Positions 19,189 to 27,790 of a stretch of 64,000 nucleotides of DNA are shown in pieces. Where the stretch lies: positions 62,001 through 126,000 of the forward strand of contig JAZQUV010000044.1 in NCBI GenBank assembly GCA_045631465.1, in the 5' to 3' direction. Below the pieces are notes generated by a model. The model had not been told where the DNA came from, did not search any database, and saw only the letters and a program-made list of their open reading frames with translations. Made by a program: the position numbers and the translations under genes. How positions within the stretch are numbered: the first letter of the stretch is position 1; each line of letters begins with the position of its first letter. Source of the stretch: Aphodosoma sp045631465 (GTDB lineage Bacteria; Bacteroidota; Bacteroidia; Bacteroidales; Paludibacteraceae).

Positions 19189-20157
19189 CTATTTCTTACG
19201 CTGAATCGTAAACTCAAGCAAATTAAGCAAAGCCTCTTTTATCTCACTATCTGCAAAAATACTCAATGCATCCACTGCCTTTTGCCTATATTGTTCCATC
19301 TGCTTTTCGGCATACTCAATACCCCCTGTGCGAGCCACAAGCGAACCGATATTATAAAAGAAATCTTCGGTGAATTGGCGTTTTTTCACCGCATCTAATA
19401 TCAACGATGCCTCATTTGCATGAATACTCTCAAGTGCATGAATAAGTGGCAACGTAAACTTGCCCTCACGAATATCATTCAACGTAGGCTTACCTATCTG
19501 AGCATTAGGCGTATAGTCAAAAATATCATCTTTTATCTGGAAGCAAATACCCAAATACTCTGCAAATTGGCGCAATGCCTCTCGCTGCTCTGCAGTCGCA
19601 CCCACACTAATTGCAGCCGACTCGGCGCTGATAGTGAACAACACCGCTGTCTTCTTCTTGATAATCTCGATATAATCATCTTCGGTCGGAATAGAATACG
19701 AATGTTGCAACTGAAGCAACTCGCCACGAGTCAATATATTACCCAACAACGCAAGTTGAGTATAAAGCTCTGGCACTCCTGTTTCGGCAATAAATTGCAT
19801 CGATTTGCTCAACAAATAATCACCCACAAGCACCGCTGTACGATTGTCAAATAGTGCATTTGCCGATGGCTGACCACGACGTTCCATTGTATTATCCACC
19901 ACATCGTCGTGTATAAGACTTGCCGTATGCAACAACTCATATGCCGCCGCCACATTTATGGTTTTATTGTTCGGTACTGCACACAATTTTGCACAAAGCA
20001 ACGTAAACACAGGGCGCACCTGCTTGCCTTTTTGCGTGCGCACGTGGTCAAGCACTTTCTTTAGCAACTGCTCTTCTGCCGAAAATGCAGAATCTAAAAA
20101 CTGCTGAAACAAAGCAAATTCAGCAATAATCGGAGCTTTTATCGATTCGTAATTCAT
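19189..20157 (-). CDS. ispB: Polyprenyl (octaprenyl-type) diphosphate synthase
   Basis: 322 residues. Trans-prenyltransferase that extends isoprenoid chains, usually for menaquinone side chains. First Asp-rich motif LIHDDVVDNTMERRG and second motif CFQIKDDIFDY are intact, with GKQVRP near the N-terminus for diphosphate binding. Length fits the family. It lies 15 bp from uvrB on the same strand. The exact product length cannot be told from sequence alone, so the gene symbol is by family. Confidence 0.85.
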   Translation of the reverse strand: MNYESIKAPIIAEFALFQQFLDSAFSAEEQLLKKVLDHVRTQKGKQVRPVFTLLCAKLCAVPNNKTINVAAAYELLHTASLIHDDVVDNTMERRGQPSANALFDNRTAVLVGDYLLSKSMQFIAETGVPELYTQLALLGNILTRGELLQLQHSYSIPTEDDYIEIIKKKTAVLFTISAESAAISVGATAEQREALRQFAEYLGICFQIKDDIFDYTPNAQIGKPTLNDIREGKFTLPLIHALESIHANEASLILDAVKKRQFTEDFFYNIGSLVARTGGIEYAEKQMEQYRQKAVDALSIFADSEIKEALLNLLEFTIQRKK

Positions 20158-20171
20158 ATTTTATATTTTTC

Positions 20172-22226
20172 CTAATTTTCCTTTTTTTCTTCCAACAAAT
20201 CTTCTAATTGAAGCATTTCATCGCGCCACTGTGCTGCTTCAATAAAGTCTAATCGCTTAGCAGCCTCTTCCATTCTACGACGTGCATTTTTTATAGACTT
20301 TTCAATGTCTTGACAGGTCATATATTGCACTACTGGGTCAGCAGCAATAGATGCTGGTGCCGATGACTCTACACTATTTATTGCATAACCTTTTGGCGTA
20401 GCCGGACGAACCGAAACTTCCGATTCTCCCTTAGTTGGAAGTGGAGAAACAACAGTGCGCGAAGCTACTGCCTGTGGTGTTATATTATTATCGGCATTAT
20501 ACTTCAACTGCTTTTCGCGACGACGCATAGTTTCGTCGATAGTCAAGCGCATAGATTTGGTGATTGTATCTGCATACAAAATTGCCTTGCCATTAAGGTG
20601 ACGCGCAGCACGTCCAACAGTCTGAGTAAGCGAACGATGCGAACGAAGAAAACCCTCTTTATCGGCATCCAAAATAGCCACCAACGACACTTGTGGCAAA
20701 TCTAAACCCTCACGCAAAAGGTTAACGCCAATCAATACATCAAACATACCTGCACGCAACTCATCAAGTATTTTCACCCGATCAAGTGTATCTACCCCAG
20801 AGTGTATGTAATTGCAACGCACGCCATTACGCTCAAGATAGAGATTCAACTTCTCAGCAGAATCTTTTCTCAATGTTGTAACCAAAACTCGTTCATCTTT
20901 CTCTACTCTCAAAACTATCTCTTCCATCAAATCGTCAATCTGATTGAGTGTTGGGCGCACTTCAATTATAGGGTCCAACAAGCCTGTTGGGCGAATAACT
21001 TGTTCTACAATAACACCTTCCGACTTTTGTAATTCATAGTCAGCTGGCGTAGCACTCACATAGATTGCACGATTGACCAATGCCTCAAACTCCTCAAACT
21101 TCAAAGGTCGATTGTCTAAAGCTGCTTCAAGTCGGAATCCATACTGCACCAAATTCTTCTTGCGCGAGGCATCTCCGCCATACATAGCTCGTATTTGTGG
21201 CACCGTCGCGTGGCTCTCATCAATAATCAACAAAAAGTCATCCGGGAAATAATCCAACAAACAGAATGGGCGTGAGCCTGGCGGACGATTATCAAAATAA
21301 CGGCTATAATTCTCAACTCCAGAGCAATAGCCCACCTCTTTTATCATCTCAAGGTCATAATTCACACGCTCCTCCAATCGTTTTGCTTCATAAGGCTGAC
21401 CTCGCTCAATAAATCCTTGCACCTCACGCCCAAGGTCGAGAGCTATTTGGTCGATAGCAGCATTGACTCGCTCTTTGGTAGTTGTAAAGATATTTGCAGG
21501 ATAGATTTTAAATTCATCAAAACGCTGAAGTGTGTGATTATTCACAAGGTCCAATGTCTCAATCACATCGATTTCATCATCCCAAAACACTATTCGCACT
21601 ATATAATGGGCATATGAAATACAAATATCTATAGTCTCACCTTTCACGCGGAAATTACCACGATTAAGTTCTATATCATTACGAACATATTGTGCATTAA
21701 CGAGTTGATGCATCAAATCCTGACGTGAATAACGTTGCCCTACCTTCAATGTAATACAATTTTGGGTGAAATCGTCAGGATTACCTATACCATAAAGACA
21801 CGAAACCGACGAAACTATCACCACATCTTTACGCCCTGAGAGCAATGCCGCTGTAGCCGAAAGGCGCAAACGGTCAATTTCATCATTGATTGCAAGGTCT
21901 TTTTCTATGTATGTATCAGACTGAGGAATATACGCTTCAGGCTGATAATAATCGTAATACGAAACAAAATACTCCACTGCATTCTCTGGGAAAAAGGCTT
22001 TGAATTCACTATAAAGTTGAGCAGCAAGAGTCTTATTATGAGAGAGTATAAGAGTTGGGCGTCCGATATTGGCAATTACGTTTGCCATCGTAAAGGTCTT
22101 ACCCGAGCCCGTAACACCTAGTAATGTTTGAAATGGCACACCACGACGTATACCCTCAGTCAACTCTTTGATTGCCTGAGGTTGATCGCCCGTAGGAGCA
22201 TAATTTGATGACAATTTAAAATCCAT
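20172..22226 (-). CDS. uvrB: UvrABC excision nuclease subunit B
   Basis: 684 residues. Helicase-like damage-verification subunit of nucleotide excision repair. Walker A GVTGSGKTFT, the beta-hairpin region (VSYYDYYQPEAYIPQSDTYI), DESHATVPQ, ATPADYEL, QTVGRAARHLNG motif VI and a C-terminal UVR domain (ARRRMEEAAKRLDFIEAAQW) are all present. The linker before the UVR domain (about residues 590-640, Pro/Ser/Ala-rich) looks longer than usual. It lies 1 bp from birA, suggesting coupled translation. Confidence 0.97.
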   Translation of the reverse strand: MDFKLSSNYAPTGDQPQAIKELTEGIRRGVPFQTLLGVTGSGKTFTMANVIANIGRPTLILSHNKTLAAQLYSEFKAFFPENAVEYFVSYYDYYQPEAYIPQSDTYIEKDLAINDEIDRLRLSATAALLSGRKDVVIVSSVSCLYGIGNPDDFTQNCITLKVGQRYSRQDLMHQLVNAQYVRNDIELNRGNFRVKGETIDICISYAHYIVRIVFWDDEIDVIETLDLVNNHTLQRFDEFKIYPANIFTTTKERVNAAIDQIALDLGREVQGFIERGQPYEAKRLEERVNYDLEMIKEVGYCSGVENYSRYFDNRPPGSRPFCLLDYFPDDFLLIIDESHATVPQIRAMYGGDASRKKNLVQYGFRLEAALDNRPLKFEEFEALVNRAIYVSATPADYELQKSEGVIVEQVIRPTGLLDPIIEVRPTLNQIDDLMEEIVLRVEKDERVLVTTLRKDSAEKLNLYLERNGVRCNYIHSGVDTLDRVKILDELRAGMFDVLIGVNLLREGLDLPQVSLVAILDADKEGFLRSHRSLTQTVGRAARHLNGKAILYADTITKSMRLTIDETMRRREKQLKYNADNNITPQAVASRTVVSPLPTKGESEVSVRPATPKGYAINSVESSAPASIAADPVVQYMTCQDIEKSIKNARRRMEEAAKRLDFIEAAQWRDEMLQLEDLLEEKKEN

Positions 22227-22227
22227 T

Positions 22228-22977
22228 TTATTTTAGTTCAAATATTACTTCTTTAAATGCAAAAATACGTTGCTCGCCAGATTCAAGGCGAAGAGTGAGA
22301 TGTCCTTGTGGTCCTATATCTTCTATCTCGGCACGAAAATGTTCGCCTTCGGGTGTTGAATAGTTATGATAACCTGTGCGTCGATAGAGGTTATTCATAT
22401 ATTCATAATGAAGCGATTGTTTTATATCGTTATTTTGCCAATTATCAGCAAGATAGTCGTAATAATTAAGTATGTTTTGATATATCTCTGCGAGTATCTC
22501 TCCTCGTTCATTGTCGCGCCCATTGAGTTGTTTTAGGCTGACTGGATTTGGAGCGTCGCTCACAAACAACTCTTGATTTATATTTATCCCTATGCCAACA
22601 ATACAAGTGTCGATGGTCGATCCGCACAAAGCATTTTCGATGAGGATACCACATAGTTTTTTATCGCCTACATAGATATCATTTGGCCATTTTATTGTTA
22701 TTTTCTGACGAATATAGTCTTGCAATGCATTGATTATTCCAAGTGTAACAAGCTCGGTGATAACGAATTGCTCTGCTGCAGGTATGACTATCGGTCTCAA
22801 CAATAGACTAAAAAGTAGGTTTTTGCCATCTTCGCTCTCCCAGCGATTGGTGGCTTGTCCATGCCCCGAAGTCTGAAAATCGGCAGATATGCAATAGCCA
22901 TGAAGCAACTCTTCGACCGACATTCGTCGGCGAAGCTCTGTGCTTGTGGAATCTATAGTGTCTAAATATTCTATCAT
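22228..22977 (-). CDS. birA: Biotin-[acetyl-CoA carboxylase] ligase (single-function BirA)
   Basis: 249 residues. Activates biotin with ATP and attaches it to carrier proteins. The biotin-binding motif GHGQATNRWESEDG and the KWPNDIYVGDKKLCGIL segment are clear. There is no N-terminal helix-turn-helix, so this form should not act as a repressor. It is directly upstream of uvrB. The start MIEYLDTIDSTSTEL fits the fold's first strand. Confidence 0.9.
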   Translation of the reverse strand: MIEYLDTIDSTSTELRRRMSVEELLHGYCISADFQTSGHGQATNRWESEDGKNLLFSLLLRPIVIPAAEQFVITELVTLGIINALQDYIRQKITIKWPNDIYVGDKKLCGILIENALCGSTIDTCIVGIGININQELFVSDAPNPVSLKQLNGRDNERGEILAEIYQNILNYYDYLADNWQNNDIKQSLHYEYMNNLYRRTGYHNYSTPEGEHFRAEIEDIGPQGHLTLRLESGEQRIFAFKEVIFELK

Positions 22978-23003
22978 ACTACTACAAAAAAAATGTCACT
23001 CTA

Positions 23004-23030
23004 CTTCGGCATAGGTTGCTTGCACCTTGC
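23004..23030. repeat. Interspersed repeat CTTCGGCATAGGTTGCTTG, second copy
   Basis: Shares 19 bp with 4597-4615 and then reads GCACCTTGCTGTTGGC, which resembles the inverted core of 17001-17055. Located between birA and the PBP4-type gene. Confidence 0.6.
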
Positions 23031-23046
23031 TGTTGGCTAAGGCTCG

Positions 23047-24423
23047 TTATTTAACAATATCCAACAACCACTCTTCAATCTGTTTTTTCACATCTTTACG
23101 TTTGCATGTAAAATTATTAACCATCACTGTCACAGCATATTCTTTATCGCCATGCATGATATATCCACTATAGCATTGCACGCCACTAAGACTACCTGAT
23201 TTAAGACGAGCGATATCTTGAAGTTTGGTTTTATAGAGGAATGACCCTACTGTGCCTTCGCGACCTGCACGTGGAAGTGATTGATAAAAGTCGTCCCAAT
23301 TCGCACTTTTACGCATATGCACTAATATTTGATTCAAAAAGTGCGCGCTATATGCATTCTGTGCAGCAAGTCCACAACCGTCATATAAAAACAATGCCGA
23401 GACATCAACACCCTGTTTTGCCCAATAATCTTTAACTACTTGTATTGATGCAGACGATGTAGCCTCGTGCGGCATAACAATATTGCCTAAACGACGAAAA
23501 ATATGTTCGGCATATAAATTGTTGCTCTTAAAATTGGTCAAACGAATGATTTCGCGCAACTTACGTGATTTGTATTCATAAATAAGCGTACGTGGCTCGT
23601 CTATATATTCTTCTTGAACCATATAATCCCCTTCTACTTGCACTCCCCACGCCGGCAATGCTTGATGCAAACGTGCCGCCACCATAAGCGGTGGATTTGA
23701 TATTGAAGTACGCACTACATAGTTATTACGATTGGCTGGCATACCTCCTTGTAGATAAAGTGCTAAACCATAAGGCGGACAAAAAGCCCATACACTATCA
23801 TTTGGCATTTTCAATGTTCGCACTTCATTATGAATCTCAAGATTCGGTGTCTCTGGCCAAACACTTGTGATTGTTGGTTTGGTGCCAAAATTGCCCGAAT
23901 TCATCGTAATTATCGAAGTATTATCATAAGCCGATAGTCCAAATGCTGCAGCTCCATAATGAAAACCCATATCCTCCCAAATCCACTTAACCGAAGCTGG
24001 ACAACGGTCGAGGCATGTTGGGTCGACAATCACATTACCTGTGATATGCTTGATACCTGCATGCATAATCACTTTGACAAAATAGTCGAGAAAAGCACGA
24101 TCGCCGAGATGGATAGAACCAAGCGTAGGGTCTGCTCCTCCTCGAATTATAAGGTCACCATTAAGCACATCTCCTTCGATTGTACCATTAGTTTCGATAT
24201 ATGTAGAAAACTGAAAGTCACCGCCAAGAAGTTCAAGTGCGGTGGCTGTAGTGATAAGTTTTGTAACTGACGCAGGCGTTGCACACAACTCTGGGTTTTG
24301 AGATGCCACAACTGTGCCCGACTGAAGATCTACTACTTCATAAGATATTGTTGCGTGTTGAGATCTAAGTAGCGAAAATTGAAAACTAAATATTAGTAGT
24401 AATAATAATACTTTTTGTTTCAT
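23047..24423 (-). CDS. dacB: D-alanyl-D-alanine carboxypeptidase/endopeptidase, PBP4 class
   Basis: 458 residues with a signal peptide. Periplasmic class C penicillin-binding protein that trims peptidoglycan peptides. Catalytic motifs are SVTK (in ATPASVTKLITT, near residue 52), SNN (in FKSNNLYAEHIFRR) and KSG (in ARLKSGSLSGVQCYSGYI), matching the SxxK, SxN and KTG positions. The insert domain between the first two motifs is present. Length is normal. It is followed by the PAP2-like gene on the opposite side from birA. Confidence 0.92.
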   Translation of the reverse strand: MKQKVLLLLLIFSFQFSLLRSQHATISYEVVDLQSGTVVASQNPELCATPASVTKLITTATALELLGGDFQFSTYIETNGTIEGDVLNGDLIIRGGADPTLGSIHLGDRAFLDYFVKVIMHAGIKHITGNVIVDPTCLDRCPASVKWIWEDMGFHYGAAAFGLSAYDNTSIITMNSGNFGTKPTITSVWPETPNLEIHNEVRTLKMPNDSVWAFCPPYGLALYLQGGMPANRNNYVVRTSISNPPLMVAARLHQALPAWGVQVEGDYMVQEEYIDEPRTLIYEYKSRKLREIIRLTNFKSNNLYAEHIFRRLGNIVMPHEATSSASIQVVKDYWAKQGVDVSALFLYDGCGLAAQNAYSAHFLNQILVHMRKSANWDDFYQSLPRAGREGTVGSFLYKTKLQDIARLKSGSLSGVQCYSGYIMHGDKEYAVTVMVNNFTCKRKDVKKQIEEWLLDIVK

Positions 24424-24444
24424 TACAAAAATATTTGAATCTAT

Positions 24445-25053
24445 TTATAAAAACAATAACCAAGTGATTGAAACACATAAAAAACCATTGAGCCAACCAC
24501 AACAAACTTGTCCAAATGTATGTGCCTTAAGCTCCATGCGCGCCCATCCTAATATCCCACTAAGAAGGACTAACCCTATGAACGACAATATTGGAGTCGT
24601 GCCATGTATTAGTGCAAATGTAAATACGGCACCACACAATCCACCAAAAGCAGAGAGATGAGCACTAATTTTCCAGAAATGGTTAATAGGCAACATAATA
24701 AATAAGCCGATAATTGCACCAACAAGTGGAGCTGTATAGAACAAATCTAGTCCAAATTTAGATAACCAAAGAATACAAATGATGTAACCCAAAATTGTGA
24801 ATATATAAGGTATAGGTCGTTGTTTACGATTAGAAATAAAACTATCGCTTATCATACCTGTTTTGAGGCCAATGCCAATAACCGATGAAGGAATAATACA
24901 AGTGGTCAATAGTGCAACTAACCAAATGAGAGATTTAACAGACAAAGACAAACCCGACAAAACAGGGTCATAAATAGTTAACAAGATAAATCCGTAAGTT
25001 GGAATAAATACTGGTTGTAAAACAATAGATAAAATTCTTGCAAATAAATTCAT
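24445..25053 (-). CDS. Small integral membrane protein, degenerate PAP2-like
   Basis: 202 residues with about six hydrophobic helices. The order of short motifs SNRKQRPIPYIF, ISAHLSAFGG and ARMELKAHTFGQVCCGWLNG echoes the KxxxRP, PSGH and SRxxxxxHxxxD motifs of type-2 phosphatidic acid phosphatases, but PSGH reads SAHL and the last motif lacks the usual form. It may be a lipid-phosphate phosphatase relative or a non-catalytic membrane homologue. It sits between rpoN and the PBP4-type gene. Confidence 0.6.
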   Translation of the reverse strand: MNLFARILSIVLQPVFIPTYGFILLTIYDPVLSGLSLSVKSLIWLVALLTTCIIPSSVIGIGLKTGMISDSFISNRKQRPIPYIFTILGYIICILWLSKFGLDLFYTAPLVGAIIGLFIMLPINHFWKISAHLSAFGGLCGAVFTFALIHGTTPILSFIGLVLLSGILGWARMELKAHTFGQVCCGWLNGFLCVSITWLLFL

Positions 25054-25079
25054 TTATTAAAATATTTAATGTTTATAAA

Positions 25080-26567
25080 TTATAATTCTCGACGAAGACG
25101 TGCCACTGGAATATTGAGTTGCTCTCGATATTTAGCCACTGTTCGACGGGCGATTTTATACCCCTTTTTATTAAGTATTTCTGTCAAGGCATCATCCGGA
25201 ACTGGTGATGTTTTATCCTCATTATTAATTGTTTCGCGAATAATTGTTTTTATCTCTTTACTTGAGATTTCATCGCCATCTGTTGTAGTCATACACTCCG
25301 AGAAGAAAAATTTCAAAGGCAAAATACCCCATTCTGTCTCTACATATTTACTATTGCTCACTCGCGAGATTGTACTAATATCAAACCCTACTCTATCTGC
25401 CACATCTTTCAATCGCATTGGTCGCAAGTTGCGTTCATCTCCCGTAAGAAAATATGATTCTTGAAACTTAACAATAGTCTGCATCGTCTCTAATAGGGTG
25501 TTGTTGCGTTGCTTGATAGAATCTATAAACCATCGCGCAGAATCTATTTTCTGACGAGCAAATTGTATTGCATCTTTCATCTCTTTACTTTGATTCTTAA
25601 CATTGCCCGTGAATTCTTGCACCATCTGATGATAATCTTCACTGATACGGAGTTCTGGAATATTACCATTATTCAACACAACAACCAATTTACCATTTAT
25701 ATTCTCAACGATGAAATCTGGCGTAATTGTTTGCGAAATAGTATATGCTCCTGATCCAAAATTAGCTCCTGGATTAGGATTAAGATGCTTAATCATCGCC
25801 AACACCTCTTCCAATGTCTCTTTGCCTATATTCAATTTACGCATCAACGCATCATATTGCTTACGCGCAAGCATCTCGAAATTGCGGTCAACAATATTAA
25901 GTGCCATTTTCAAAATATCCTTAGGCATATTACCCTCGCGACGCTTAGCCTCAAGTTGTATAGACAAACACTCTTGCAAATCAAAAGCTCCAACTCCCAA
26001 TGGTTCAAGAGTTTGAATTACATCAAGCATATGATTTATCTCATCATCACTAACGGCAATACCTTGTGTTGTTGCAAAATCATCTGCCAAACTCTCCACC
26101 TCGCGACGTATATAACCACTATCATCCACATTACCAACAAGATATTCACCTATTTGCAACTCTCGCTCTGTTAAACTGAGGGTGTGTAATTGCTCAAGCA
26201 AAAATTCTCCTAAATCCTGTCCATTACTCTGCTCTCGTCGATAAGTCGAATCTTCTGCACTACGATTATTCACTCGCAAACGATATCCTGGTATTTCATC
26301 CCTATCTTCATAGTCCTCGCCATCGCCATTCCATGCCCACTCAAGGTCATCGGCACTCTGACGCTCTTCCTCTCTCTCTTCTTCTCCAAACATATCATCT
26401 CTAGTCTCTGACGAATCTAATTCAAGAGCTGGATTATCAACCATTTCTTCACGGATTCGCTCCTCCAATTCTATTGAAGGATACTCAAGCATCTTTATCA
26501 CCTGTATTTGCATAGGCGATAATTTCTGTTGTAACTTAGTTGTGAGTTGAAGAGAATTGTTTTGCAT
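25080..26567 (-). CDS. rpoN: RNA polymerase sigma-54 factor
   Basis: 495 residues. The N-terminal Gln/Leu-rich activator-contact region (SLQLTTKLQQKLSPMQIQVI), an acidic region II rich in Glu/Asp at about 55-95, the core-binding domain, the HTH region (VADRVGFDISTISRVSNSKY) and the RpoN box ARRTVAKYREQLNIPVARLR are all present. The length and order are typical for Bacteroidota. Sigma-54 recognises -24/-12 promoters and needs AAA+ activators, none of which is in this window. Confidence 0.96.
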   Translation of the reverse strand: MQNNSLQLTTKLQQKLSPMQIQVIKMLEYPSIELEERIREEMVDNPALELDSSETRDDMFGEEEREEERQSADDLEWAWNGDGEDYEDRDEIPGYRLRVNNRSAEDSTYRREQSNGQDLGEFLLEQLHTLSLTERELQIGEYLVGNVDDSGYIRREVESLADDFATTQGIAVSDDEINHMLDVIQTLEPLGVGAFDLQECLSIQLEAKRREGNMPKDILKMALNIVDRNFEMLARKQYDALMRKLNIGKETLEEVLAMIKHLNPNPGANFGSGAYTISQTITPDFIVENINGKLVVVLNNGNIPELRISEDYHQMVQEFTGNVKNQSKEMKDAIQFARQKIDSARWFIDSIKQRNNTLLETMQTIVKFQESYFLTGDERNLRPMRLKDVADRVGFDISTISRVSNSKYVETEWGILPLKFFFSECMTTTDGDEISSKEIKTIIRETINNEDKTSPVPDDALTEILNKKGYKIARRTVAKYREQLNIPVARLRREL

Positions 26568-26632
26568 AACTATAAAAATGTAGATTGAACATTAATATTT
26601 CAATATTCAATCATCAAAAATAGTGCCACAAG

Positions 26633-27217
26633 TTATTTACGAATAAGATTCATAAATTCTTCTCGTGTTTTGGCACTCTCAAATGCTCCTGTAAAATCGC
26701 TTGTTATTGTAATAGAATTTTGTTTTTGCACACCGCGCATCTGCATACACATATGTTGAGCCTCTACCACCACCATCACGCCCAACGGATTGAGTGTCTC
26801 TTGTATACAATCTTTGATTTGCAATGTCATTCGCTCTTGCAATTGCAATCTATGAGAGATTACATCCACCACGCGAGCTATTTTACTCAATCCTGTCACA
26901 TGATGATTAGGTATATATGCCACATGCACTTTACCAAAAAATGGCAGCATATGATGCTCACACATAGAATAAAATTCTATATCTTTAACTAACACCATTT
27001 GATGATAATCTTCGTGAAAAATTGCCGAGCGCAATATATCCTCTGGCTTTTGATAATAACCTTGTGTGATAAATTGCATTGCTTTTGCCACACGCTGAGG
27101 TGTTTTCACCAATCCTTCGCGTTCGACATCTTCGCCTAGTAGACGCAATATTTCTTTGTAGTGCTCTGCTATTTGGTCAGTAACACTCTGTTGCTCTGGT
27201 AAATTTATAAAATCCAT
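26633..27217 (-). CDS. folE: GTP cyclohydrolase I
   Basis: 194 residues. First step of tetrahydrofolate (and pterin) synthesis, GTP to dihydroneopterin triphosphate. Zinc and active-site motifs are intact: SMCEHHMLPFFGKVHVAYIP and the later MCMQMRGVQKQNS. The length matches the bacterial type IA enzyme. It lies downstream of a SPOR-domain gene on the same strand. Confidence 0.96.
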   Translation of the reverse strand: MDFINLPEQQSVTDQIAEHYKEILRLLGEDVEREGLVKTPQRVAKAMQFITQGYYQKPEDILRSAIFHEDYHQMVLVKDIEFYSMCEHHMLPFFGKVHVAYIPNHHVTGLSKIARVVDVISHRLQLQERMTLQIKDCIQETLNPLGVMVVVEAQHMCMQMRGVQKQNSITITSDFTGAFESAKTREEFMNLIRK

Positions 27218-27247
27218 ATTTCAAATTGAAAATTGAAAATCTATTTC

Positions 27248-27790
27248 CTAATAAACATATATCATACTTGGCACAATATAGGTCTCTGTTGTAAATTCTG
27301 GAAATTCAGCAATAATCCATTGACGCAATTCTTGAGCCTTTGCATTTGTTTCGCAATTGCCAATACGAACCTTCCAAAACGGCGATGTATACGAAATATA
27401 AATCTCATCTGCCAAATTTGGGTGTTTCGATACTAAAATATCTTTTATCTCAAATGCACGTTCTCGTGCCGAAGCGCCTTTGTTACTCGAAAATATTTGT
27501 ATTCTAAAACCTTTCACCTCTTCTGCCTCCGACACTGATCTCTTTCCTATCATAGCCAAAATAGCTGAATCTTGATATACATTTATCACCGCTCCTGTCT
27601 CAACATCTGGCACCGAAAGCATATTCAAATAATCTTGAGTAGAAAGTTTCACTTCTACTGTGTCTTGTTGTTCCAAAAGAGAATCAACTGCCAACACATC
27701 ATCTTGCAACACAACATCTTGCGCTACTATTAAGTTCGACACTAACATCGCAAAACCCAAAAACAACCAAGTCAATAATGTTCTTTTCAT
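27248..27790 (-). CDS. SPOR-domain protein, exported
   Basis: 180 residues with an N-terminal signal (MKRTLLTWLFLGFAMLVSNLIVA). The C-terminal 75 residues (GFRIQIFSSNKGASARERAF ... FWKVRIGNCETNAKAQELRQW) form a SPOR fold, which in characterised proteins binds denuded septal peptidoglycan. The middle is acidic and unstructured. Its start overlaps the stop of the C26-M19 gene by 4 bp, so it is probably translated with it. Confidence 0.85.
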   Translation of the reverse strand: MKRTLLTWLFLGFAMLVSNLIVAQDVVLQDDVLAVDSLLEQQDTVEVKLSTQDYLNMLSVPDVETGAVINVYQDSAILAMIGKRSVSEAEEVKGFRIQIFSSNKGASARERAFEIKDILVSKHPNLADEIYISYTSPFWKVRIGNCETNAKAQELRQWIIAEFPEFTTETYIVPSMIYVY